NCBI RefSeq assembly: GCF_003319125.1 | Contig: NZ_QOHG01000028.1 | Span: 1 to 49,250 of the forward strand | Direction: 5' to 3' | DNA from: Blastococcus sp. TF02A-26 | GTDB taxonomy: Bacteria > Actinomycetota > Actinomycetes > Mycobacteriales > Geodermatophilaceae | DNA: 49,250 nucleotides | Shown here: positions 15,773 to 22,654 of the stretch, piece by piece | How the letters are laid out: each line of letters starts with the position of its first letter | How positions within the stretch are numbered: position 1 is the first letter of the stretch | Notes under the pieces: model-generated | The model's input: the letters and a program-made list of their open reading frames with translations, nothing else | Told to the model about the DNA's origin: nothing | The model's database searches: none | Position numbers and translations under genes: made by a program

Positions 15773-16708
15773 ATGCTCGGCGACGTGAGCGAGACCACTC
15801 TGCCGGCGGAAGGCCTGTCCCCGCCCACCCCGGCCGGCTTCTCCAGCCCGGACGCCCTGGCCGGCGCGCTGCGCGACACCGGGTACCTCCCCGACGAGGG
15901 ACTGGCCACCGCGGCGTACCTGGCGCTGGTCATGCGCCGGCCGCTGTTCCTCGAGGGCGAGGCGGGCGTGGGCAAGACCGCGCTGGCCCGGGCGCTGGCC
16001 GAGGTCACCGGCCGGCCGCTGTACCGGCTGCAGTGCTACGAGGGGCTCGAGGCCAGCCAGGCGCTCTACGACTGGGACTTCGGCCGGCAGCTGCTGCACC
16101 TGCGCGCCGCCGAGGCCGCGCACGCCACCGGCGACACCGAGCAGCTCGAGGCCTCGCTCTACGACCGCCGGTTCCTGCTCGCCCGGCCGCTGCTGCAGGC
16201 GCTGGAGGACGCGCCGAGCGTGCTGCTGGTCGACGAGGTCGACCGTGCCGACGACGAGTTCGAGGCGTTCCTGCTCGAGGTGCTGTCGGACTTCACCATC
16301 TCCATCCCCGAGCTGGGCACCGTCCGCGCGGAGGTGCCGCCGCTGGTCGTGCTCACCTCCAACCGGACCCGCGAGGTGCACGACGCCCTCAAGCGCCGCT
16401 GCCTCTACCACTGGCTGGAGCACCCGGACTTCGACCGCGAGGTCGCGATCCTGCGCACCCGGTTGCCGGAGGTCACCGAGCAGCTCGCCCGCGAGGTGGC
16501 CGCGGCGACGGCGAAGCTCCGCGGCCTGGACCTGGTCAAGCCGCCGGGCGTGGCCGAGGCGATGGACTGGGCGAGCGCACTGCACGCCCTCGGCGCCCGG
16601 GAGCTGGACCCCGACACCGCCGCCCGCACCCTCGGCGCCGTCCTGAAGTACCGCGAGGACACCGACCGGGTGCACTCGCTCGCCCGCGGAGCGCTCTTCG
16701 GTGGGTGA
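15773..16708 (+). CDS. MoxR-type AAA+ ATPase (CoxD-like)
   Basis: A 311-residue AAA+ ATPase. Walker A is LEGEAGVGKTALARALAE, Walker B is VLLVDEVDRADDEFEAFLLE, followed by ISIPELGTVRAEVPP and the sensor region VLTSNRTREVHDALKRRCLY. The ECVxxLxxxQALYDWDF pattern (LQCYEGLEASQALYDWDFGR) is typical of MoxR proteins of the CoxD group. It overlaps the next VWA gene by eight bases. MoxR-VWA pairs act as chaperones that mature metalloenzymes; in carboxydotrophs CoxD and CoxE help build the copper-molybdenum site. An in-frame GTG at 15785 is an alternative start. Confidence 0.9.
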   Translation: MLGDVSETTLPAEGLSPPTPAGFSSPDALAGALRDTGYLPDEGLATAAYLALVMRRPLFLEGEAGVGKTALARALAEVTGRPLYRLQCYEGLEASQALYDWDFGRQLLHLRAAEAAHATGDTEQLEASLYDRRFLLARPLLQALEDAPSVLLVDEVDRADDEFEAFLLEVLSDFTISIPELGTVRAEVPPLVVLTSNRTREVHDALKRRCLYHWLEHPDFDREVAILRTRLPEVTEQLAREVAAATAKLRGLDLVKPPGVAEAMDWASALHALGARELDPDTAARTLGAVLKYREDTDRVHSLARGALFGG

Positions 16709-17894
16709 ACGGCCCCTCGAAGGACCTCCCTGCCCCCCACCGCTCGCAGGCTCGCGGCGGGCCCCTGCAGGCAGGCAACCTGCGGACGCGCCGACCAGGG
16801 ACGTCGTCGAGACCGTGCTGGGCTTCGCGCGGACGCTGCGCGTGGCCGGTGTCGCGGCCTCGCCGGACCGGGTGGAGGCCATGCTGACGGCGGTGGGCGC
16901 CCTCGACGTCCTCGACGCGACGGCCGTGTACTGGGCCGGCCGGCTCACGCTGTGCGGGAGCCCCGACGACCTCGACCGCTACGACGCCGCCTTCGCCGCG
17001 TACTTCGGCGGGGAGTCGCCGCGGATGCGGTCGGCCCCGGCCGACCAGCGGCAGGTGCTCGCGCTGTCCGCGCCGCTGGAGGCGGGCACCGGCGAGGGGG
17101 AGGACGACGCGCCCTCCGACGTCGCCGGCCGGGCCAGCGCCGACGAGGTGCTGCGCCACCGGGACGTCGGCGAGCTGACCGTGGCCGAGCGGGACGAGCT
17201 GCGCCGGCTGTTCGCGCTGCTCCGCCCGGCGGCACCCATGCGGGCCTCCCGCCGCCGGAGGCCGAGCGCCCACGGGTCGGTGCACGCCGCCCGCACGGTC
17301 CGCCGGGCGCTGCGCGACGGCGGCGAGGTCGCCCGTCTGATGCACCGGCGCGCCCGCCCGCGCCCGCGCCGCGTCGTCCTGCTGATCGACGTCTCCGGCT
17401 CGATGAGCCCCTACGCCGACTCCCTGCTGCGGTTCGCGCACGTCGCCGTCCGGGCCCGGCCGGCGTCGACGGAGGTCTTCACCATCGGCACGCGGCTGAC
17501 GCGGGTGACCCGCGAGCTGCGGCTGCGGGACCCGGACGAGGCACTGGCCGCCAGCGGCGGTGCGATCCCCGACTGGTCCGGCGGCACCCGGCTCGGCGAG
17601 GTGCTCAAGGCCTTCCTCGACCGGTGGGGGCAGCGCGGCACCGCCCGGGGCGCGGTCGTCGTCGTCTGCAGCGACGGCTGGGAGCGCGGCGGCACCGAGC
17701 TGCTGGCCGAGCAGATGGCGCGGCTGCGCCGGCTCGCGCACGCCGTGGTGTGGGTGAACCCGCACAAGGGCCGGGCCGGCTACGAGCCGCTCACCGGGGG
17801 GATGCAGGCGGCGCTGCCGTCGCTGGACGCGTTCGTCGCGGGGCACAGCCTCGCCGCGTTCGAGGAGCTGGCGGGAGTGATCTCGCGTGTCTAG
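16701..17894 (+). CDS. VWA domain protein (CoxE-like)
   Basis: A 397-residue protein starting at a GTG that overlaps the MoxR stop. Residues 30-180 are helical. Residues 215-397 form a von Willebrand A domain with a full MIDAS: VVLLIDVSGSMSPYADSLL, then WSGGTRLGEVLKAFLDRW and VVVVCSDGWERGG. This matches the CoxE/YehP-like VWA partner of MoxR ATPases. The pair probably works as an ATP-driven maturation machine for the molybdenum hydroxylase encoded at 44-48 kb (inference from XdhC next door). Confidence 0.9.
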   Translation: MGERPLEGPPCPPPLAGSRRAPAGRQPADAPTRDVVETVLGFARTLRVAGVAASPDRVEAMLTAVGALDVLDATAVYWAGRLTLCGSPDDLDRYDAAFAAYFGGESPRMRSAPADQRQVLALSAPLEAGTGEGEDDAPSDVAGRASADEVLRHRDVGELTVAERDELRRLFALLRPAAPMRASRRRRPSAHGSVHAARTVRRALRDGGEVARLMHRRARPRPRRVVLLIDVSGSMSPYADSLLRFAHVAVRARPASTEVFTIGTRLTRVTRELRLRDPDEALAASGGAIPDWSGGTRLGEVLKAFLDRWGQRGTARGAVVVVCSDGWERGGTELLAEQMARLRRLAHAVVWVNPHKGRAGYEPLTGGMQAALPSLDAFVAGHSLAAFEELAGVISRV

Positions 17895-17900
17895 GGCGTT

Positions 17901-17939
17901 GGAGTCGCTCGAGTGCGTCTTCCGCACTCGAGCGACTCC
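17901..17939. terminator. GGAGTCGC-type hairpin between VWA and XdhC genes
   Basis: Perfect 17-bp arms (17901-17917 and 17923-17939) around TCTTC. It shares 15 of its first 16 arm bases or more with the hairpin at 27239-27277. It lies seven bases after the VWA stop and just before the ribosome binding site of xdhC, so it could attenuate rather than end transcription. Confidence 0.8.
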
Positions 17940-17956
17940 GTTCGGAGGAGGCAACC

Positions 17957-19078
17957 GTGCGTGACGTGCTCGACGACCTGGTCGGCTGGTGGCAGGCGGG
18001 GGAGACCGTCGGCATGGGGACCGTCGTGGCCACCTGGCGCTCGGCACCCCGCCCGGCAGGCGCCTCCATGCTGGTCGGCCCCGACGGGACCGCGGTCGGC
18101 AGCGTCTCCGGTGGCTGCGTCGAGGGCGCGGTCTACGAGGAGGCGCGCGACGTCGTCGAGACCGGCGTCCCCACGCTCGAGCGGTACGGGGTCAGCGACG
18201 ACGACGCCTTCGCCGTCGGCCTGACCTGCGGCGGGATCCTCGACGTCTTCGTCGAGCAGGTCTCGCGCGAGTCGTTCCCCGAGCTGGGCGAGATCGCCGA
18301 GTCCGTCGGCCGGCACGAGCCGGTCGCCGTCGTCACCTGCGTGAAGGGAGCCGACGACCGGCTCGGCAAGCGGCTGGTGGTCTGGCCCGACCGGGTGTCG
18401 GGGACGCTCGGCGCGCAGCGGCTGGACGACGCGGTGGCCGCCGACGCCCGCGGGATGCTCGCCGCCGGCCGCACCGCCCTGCTGCACGTCGGCCACGACG
18501 GCGAGCGCCGCGGCGACGACCTCACCCTCTTCGTGAACTCGTTCGCCCCGGCGGCGCGGATGGTCGTCTTCGGCGCGATCGACTTCGCCGCCGCCGTCGC
18601 GCGGGTCGGCGCGTTCCTCGGCTACCGCGTCACCGTCTGCGACGCCCGGCCGGTGTTCGCCACCCCCAAGCGCTTCCCGGACGCGCACGAGGTGGTCGTC
18701 GAGTGGCCGCACCGGTACCTGCAGGCCGAGGTCGACGGGGGGCGGATCGACGAGCGCACCGTGCTGTGCGTGCTCACCCACGACCCGAAGTTCGACGTCC
18801 CGCTGCTGGAGGTGGCCCTGCGGCTGCCGGTGGCCTACGTCGGCGCGATGGGCTCCCGCCGGACCCACGACGAGCGACTGGACCGGCTGCGCGAGGCCGG
18901 CATGACCGACGACGAGCTGTCCCGGCTCTCCTCGCCGATCGGGCTGGACCTGGGCGCGCGCACGCCGGAGGAGACCGCGGTCTCGATCGCGGCGGAGATC
19001 ATCGCCGGTCGCTGGGGCGGCACGGGGGAGCGGCTGACCGGCGTCGAGGGCCCGATCCACCGGACGGCGGAGCGCTGA
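17957..19078 (+). CDS. XdhC/CoxF family molybdoenzyme maturation protein
   Basis: A 373-residue protein with the two XdhC parts. The N-terminal domain has VATWRSAPRPAGASMLVGPD and GSVSGGCVEGAVYEEARD, including the conserved GGC-E; LTCGGILDVFVEQV follows. The C-terminal Rossmann half has MVVFGAIDFAAAVARVGAFL, VCDARPVFATPKRFP, VLTHDPKFDVPLLEVAL, YVGAMGSRRTHDERL and SPIGLDLGARTPEETAVSIA. XdhC binds sulfurated molybdenum cofactor and inserts it into hydroxylases of the xanthine dehydrogenase family. The GTG start at 17957 has an excellent GGAGGAGG sequence five bases upstream. Confidence 0.93.
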   Translation: MRDVLDDLVGWWQAGETVGMGTVVATWRSAPRPAGASMLVGPDGTAVGSVSGGCVEGAVYEEARDVVETGVPTLERYGVSDDDAFAVGLTCGGILDVFVEQVSRESFPELGEIAESVGRHEPVAVVTCVKGADDRLGKRLVVWPDRVSGTLGAQRLDDAVAADARGMLAAGRTALLHVGHDGERRGDDLTLFVNSFAPAARMVVFGAIDFAAAVARVGAFLGYRVTVCDARPVFATPKRFPDAHEVVVEWPHRYLQAEVDGGRIDERTVLCVLTHDPKFDVPLLEVALRLPVAYVGAMGSRRTHDERLDRLREAGMTDDELSRLSSPIGLDLGARTPEETAVSIAAEIIAGRWGGTGERLTGVEGPIHRTAER

Positions 19079-19137
19079 GCGACCCCCTGGAGAGCGTTTC
19101 GCGCGCGGAAGTCGCCTTCACCTACGACGTCGAGGTC

Positions 19138-19692
19138 GTGGGGCTGGTCGTCTCCCCGGTGCACCGCTACGACGGGCGGCCGGGGGAGACCGTGCCGGCG
19201 CAGGACGCCGACCGGGTGGACCGGGCCGTCGTGCGCGCCGGCTACGGCGTGGTCGGTGACCGCTACGCCGGGAAGGCCGCCCACCGCGACGCCGCGCTGA
19301 CCGTGCTCGCCGTCGAGTCGTTGGAGGCCCTCGCCGCGGAGCTGGGCGTGGCGCCGTTCGACCCGCTGCTGGCCCGCCGCACCGTCGTCCTGCGGGGCGC
19401 CGAGGTCGAGGCGCTGCGCGGGGTCGAGTTCTCCCTGGACTGCGGCGCGGGTGAGGTGTGGCTGCGCGGTGGCCGGCCGGCGAACCCGTGCGCCTGGATG
19501 GACGTCGTCCTGGCGCCGGGCGCGCACCGGGGGATGCGCGGACGCGGCGGCGTGCGGTGCGCGGCGCTGTCCGACGGCGAGCTGCGGATCGGCCCCGCCG
19601 TCCTGCGGTCCGCGGTGCCCCTGGACCCCGCCCGGGCGGGGGACGCCGCCCGGCCGGCGCCGCGTTCCCGGTCAGACGGCACCGTCCGGTAA
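19138..19692 (+). CDS. MOSC domain protein
   Basis: About 184 residues, beginning near VGLVVSPVHRYDGRP. The body has VRAGYGVVGDRYAGKAAHRD (typical MOSC GxxGDRHxGK region), LTVLAVESLEALAAELGV, RRTVVLRGAEVEAL and the conserved Cys in NPCAWMDVVLAPG. MOSC domains, the C-terminal part of molybdenum cofactor sulfurases, bind molybdopterin or carry sulfur. The start is uncertain: the frame is open into xdhC and no ATG or strong ribosome binding site exists; the GTG at 19138 is the first plausible start, but an earlier non-ATG start is possible. The context (XdhC) supports cofactor handling. Confidence 0.8.
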   Translation: MGLVVSPVHRYDGRPGETVPAQDADRVDRAVVRAGYGVVGDRYAGKAAHRDAALTVLAVESLEALAAELGVAPFDPLLARRTVVLRGAEVEALRGVEFSLDCGAGEVWLRGGRPANPCAWMDVVLAPGAHRGMRGRGGVRCAALSDGELRIGPAVLRSAVPLDPARAGDAARPAPRSRSDGTVR

Positions 19693-19767
19693 GGGGACCA
19701 GACCGGCCTGCCGATGATGGACCCGCCGGTTCCGGTCGGACCGGCGCCGCGACGGAACGGATCTCCC

Positions 19768-20502
19768 ATGCGCCTGCGCGCCCTCGCCCTCACCGGTCTC
19801 TCGACGGTGCTGCTGACCGCGTGCAGCAGCACGATTGAGGGCTCCGCGAGCCCGGCCGTCGTGCCGCCGGGCGCCGTCGAGTCGGGCGGCGCCGGTTCGA
19901 GCGGAGCCGGGTCGAGCGACCGCTCGGGCCCGGAGCTGGAGGAGCTGGCCATCTCCGCGCTGGAGGAGGCCGGCTCCGTGCGCGTCGCGGGCTCGATGAC
20001 CGTGGACGGGGAGCAGGGCGAGGTCGACCTGCGGCTCCGCGGCGAGGACGTCGCCGGGACCATGACCGTGCTCGGCTCGTCGGTCGAGATCGTCGTCGTC
20101 GACGGGCTGGTCTACATGCGCGCCTCCGCGGACTTCTGGATCGAGTCGGGGGCACCGGCCGCCATCGCCCGGGGCCTCGCCGACACCTGGGTCATGGCGC
20201 CGGCCGGGACCGGGGACGAGTTCGGGGACCTCACCGTCGCGGGACTCGTCGACGAGATGCGCTCTCCGGGGGCGACGACGGACGAGGAGGTCGGCGAGGC
20301 GCAGCTCGACGGCGAGCCGGTCTGGGAGCTGACCAACTCCGACGGCGACGTCATGCTCGTCGCCGCCGAGGGCACGCCGTACCCGTTGCAGATCACGAGC
20401 ACCGGCGCGGAGCCGGGCGTCATGCGGCTGAGCGAGTTCGGCACCGTCGCACCGATCGAGCCGCCGGCGGACTACGTCGACCTGGAGGACCTCGGCGGCT
20501 GA
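19768..20502 (+). CDS. Lipoprotein of LppX/LprG-like character, copy 1
   Basis: A 244-residue secreted protein with signal peptide and lipobox LLTAC (Cys18 region: VLLTACSSTIEG), then a Ser/Gly-rich linker. The mature part (SVRVAGSMTVDGEQGEVDL, VVVDGLVYMRASADFW, LDGEPVWELTNSDGDVMLVA, PYPLQITSTG) has alternating beta-strand pattern like LppX/LprAFG lipoproteins that hold lipids. It is paralogous to the next gene: both end IExxPADY/AAF-DL-DLGG and share promoter-proximal DNA. Actual ligand unknown. Confidence 0.85.
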   Translation: MRLRALALTGLSTVLLTACSSTIEGSASPAVVPPGAVESGGAGSSGAGSSDRSGPELEELAISALEEAGSVRVAGSMTVDGEQGEVDLRLRGEDVAGTMTVLGSSVEIVVVDGLVYMRASADFWIESGAPAAIARGLADTWVMAPAGTGDEFGDLTVAGLVDEMRSPGATTDEEVGEAQLDGEPVWELTNSDGDVMLVAAEGTPYPLQITSTGAEPGVMRLSEFGTVAPIEPPADYVDLEDLGG

Positions 20503-20563
20503 CCGCCTCCGATACGGTCCCGCCGGTCCCGGTCGGGCCTGTCCCACGACGAACGGATCCCCC

Positions 20564-21268
20564 ATGCGGCTGCGTACCCTCGCCCGCACCGGTCTCGCGG
20601 CGGTGCTGGTGACCGCGTGCAGCAGCACGATCGAGGGCCCGGCCGGTCCCGCCGACGCTCCGGTCGTCGCGGAGGAGACCGTCTCGAGCAACCTGACGGG
20701 CCCGGAGCTGGAGGAGGCCGCGATCGACGCGCTCTCGTGGGCCGACGCCGTCCATCTCACGGACACGACCACGGACGGGGAGCCGGGCGAGTTCGACCTG
20801 CGACTCCACGGGGGCGACGTCTCCGGGAGCTTCAGTCTGCAGGGGCACACCCTGCAGGTGGTCCTGGTCGACGGGGCCTTCTACATGCAGGCACCCCAGG
20901 AGCTGTGGGCGTCCCGGGGGTTCCCCCCGGTCACGGCGGAGAGCCTGGCCGGCTCCATGGTGCTCGTCCCGGACGGAGCCGAGGAGTTCGCCGGTCTCAC
21001 GCTCGCCGCGTTCGTCGAGGCGCTGCGGGCCTCGGACGTGACGTACGACGACGAGGTCACCGCGACGGAGCTCGACGGCGAGCCGGTCTGGGAGCTGACC
21101 GACTCCGAGGGCGGCGCCATGCTCGTCGCGGCCGTGGGGCAGCCCTACCCGCTCCAGATCACCAGCACGGGCGCGGCGGCCGGCGTGATGCGGCTGAGCG
21201 AGATCGGCACCGTCGCGCCGATCGAGCCCCCGGCCGCCTTCCTCGACCTGGCGGACCTCGGCGGCTGA
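20564..21268 (+). CDS. Lipoprotein of LppX/LprG-like character, copy 2
   Basis: A 234-residue paralogue of the preceding gene. It begins MRLRTLARTGLAAVLVTACS with lipobox LVTAC, then a shorter linker. Shared blocks are GPELEEAAIDALSWADAV, VVLVDGAFYMQAPQELW, ATELDGEPVWELTDSEGGAM and YPLQITSTGAAAGVMRLSEI. The upstream 50 bases also align with those of copy 1, so the duplication unit includes the translation start. The two copies differ more in the N-terminal linker than in the core. Ligand unknown. Confidence 0.85.
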   Translation: MRLRTLARTGLAAVLVTACSSTIEGPAGPADAPVVAEETVSSNLTGPELEEAAIDALSWADAVHLTDTTTDGEPGEFDLRLHGGDVSGSFSLQGHTLQVVLVDGAFYMQAPQELWASRGFPPVTAESLAGSMVLVPDGAEEFAGLTLAAFVEALRASDVTYDDEVTATELDGEPVWELTDSEGGAMLVAAVGQPYPLQITSTGAAAGVMRLSEIGTVAPIEPPAAFLDLADLGG

Positions 21269-21289
21269 CCGGCTCCGGCGGCTTCGGGG

Positions 21290-21307
21290 CACCCCCGTCC
21301 GGGGGTG
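21290..21307. terminator. Short hairpin after lipoprotein copy 2
   Basis: CACCCCC (21290-21296) pairs with GGGGGTG (21301-21307) around GTCC, 21 bp after the stop. A likely intrinsic terminator. Confidence 0.6.
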
Positions 21308-21429
21308 GCCCGGGTCACACTCGCGCGCCCACGATGGCGACCCGGCCCGATGTGCTTCGCAGTCGGCGGTGCCGGAACTCGTCCGTGTAGCACGTCCGGC
21401 GCCCCGGGGTGCCGGGGAGGAGAGCGTCG

Positions 21430-22569
21430 ATGAAGACCAGGGCAGCCGTCCTCCGCGACGTCGGTCAGCCGTTCGAGATCACCGAGCTGGAGCTCGACGA
21501 GCCGAAGGCCGGTGAGGTGCTCATCCGTTTCGTGGCCGCGGGCCTGTGCCACTCCGACGAGCACCTGCGGCACGGCGACATCGTGCCGCGGTTCCCGATC
21601 GTCGGCGGGCACGAGGGCGCGGGGATCATCGAGCGGGTCGGACCCGGGGTGACCCGGCTCCAGCCCGGCGACCACGTCATCTGCTCGTTCCTGCCCGTCT
21701 GCGGGCACTGCCGCTGGTGCTCGACCGGCAAGTCGAACCTCTGCGACATGGGCGCCACCATCCTCGACGGGATGCTGGCCGACGGCACCTACCGGTTCCA
21801 CGACGAGCAGGGCACCGACTACGGCGGCATGTGCATGCTCGGCACCTTCAGCGAGCGCGCCGTCATCAGCGAGAACTCCGCGGTCAAGGTCGACCCCGAC
21901 CTGCCGCTGGACAAGGTCGTGCTCATCGGCTGCGGCGTCCCCACCGGCTGGGGCTCGGCGGTCCACGCCGCCGCGACCGAGGCCGGCGACACGATCGTCA
22001 TCTACGGCATCGGCGGGATCGGCATCAACAGCGTGCAGGGCGCGGCGCTGGCCGGGGCCCGCAACGTCGTCGCCGTGGACCCGCTGCCGAACAAGCGGGA
22101 GGCGGCCGAGCAGCTGGGCGCCACGCACAGCTGCGAGACGGCCGAGGAGGCCCACGAGCTGATCCAGGAGCTCACCCGGGGCGTCGGCGCGGACAAGGCG
22201 ATCATCACCGTCGGCGTCGTCGACGCCAAGGTGGTGGGCGACGCGGTGAACACGATCCGCAAGGGCGGCGTCGCCGTCATCACCGGCCTGGCCGACCCGA
22301 CGAAGACCAACATCGAGCTCAACAGCGCGATGCTGACGCTGTTCGAGAAGACGGTGAAGGGCAGCCTGTTCGGCTCCGGCGACCCGTTCCACGACATCCC
22401 GAAGATGGTCGAGCTGTACCAGTCCGGTGACCTCAAGCTCGACGAGCTGATCACCCAGACCTACACGCTGGACCAGGTCAACCAGGGGTACCAGGACCTG
22501 GTCGACGGGAAGAACATCCGGGGCGTCGTCCTCTTCGACACCCCGCCGCTGGAAGGCGCACCCGCCTGA
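21430..22569 (+). CDS. NDMA-dependent (mycofactocin-type) alcohol dehydrogenase, copy 1
   Basis: A 379-residue zinc-containing medium-chain dehydrogenase. Catalytic zinc ligands are Cys40 and His61-Glu62 (GLCHSDEH and GGHEGAGIIERVGPGV) plus the Cys in IGCGVPTGWGSAVHAAA. Structural zinc cysteines are 91, 94, 97 and 105 (CGHCRWCSTGKSNLC). The Rossmann motif is YGIGGIGINSVQGAALAGA. The ending YTLDQVNQGYQDLVDGKNIR is typical of the Rxyl_3153/TIGR03989 group, whose bound NAD does not exchange freely and whose electrons are thought to pass to mycofactocin (nitrosodimethylaniline in vitro). A GGGGAGGAGAG sequence precedes the ATG. The mycofactocin locus lies 10 kb downstream. Confidence 0.9.
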   Translation: MKTRAAVLRDVGQPFEITELELDEPKAGEVLIRFVAAGLCHSDEHLRHGDIVPRFPIVGGHEGAGIIERVGPGVTRLQPGDHVICSFLPVCGHCRWCSTGKSNLCDMGATILDGMLADGTYRFHDEQGTDYGGMCMLGTFSERAVISENSAVKVDPDLPLDKVVLIGCGVPTGWGSAVHAAATEAGDTIVIYGIGGIGINSVQGAALAGARNVVAVDPLPNKREAAEQLGATHSCETAEEAHELIQELTRGVGADKAIITVGVVDAKVVGDAVNTIRKGGVAVITGLADPTKTNIELNSAMLTLFEKTVKGSLFGSGDPFHDIPKMVELYQSGDLKLDELITQTYTLDQVNQGYQDLVDGKNIRGVVLFDTPPLEGAPA

Positions 22570-22577
22570 TCCGTCGA

Positions 22578-22634
22578 CGAGATCTGCACGGTCGTCGGTA
22601 TCGCGCTCTGATGGTGACGACTGTGCAGATCTCG
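22578..22634. terminator. Long hairpin after the alcohol dehydrogenase gene
   Basis: Arms 22578-22596 and 22616-22634 (19 bp, one mismatch) around a 19-base loop. It follows the stop at 22569 and ends 20 bp before the next start. Confidence 0.8.
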
Positions 22635-22654
22635 CCCAGCAGGAGAGGCAGGCC

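Noticed and set aside
19685-19695. GGTAAGGGG near the MOSC gene stop as stress promoter for lipoprotein copy 1
   Set aside because: It resembles the GGGTAAGG elements but is about 75 bp from the start codon, lacks the CCGGTATG block and overlaps the stop codon.
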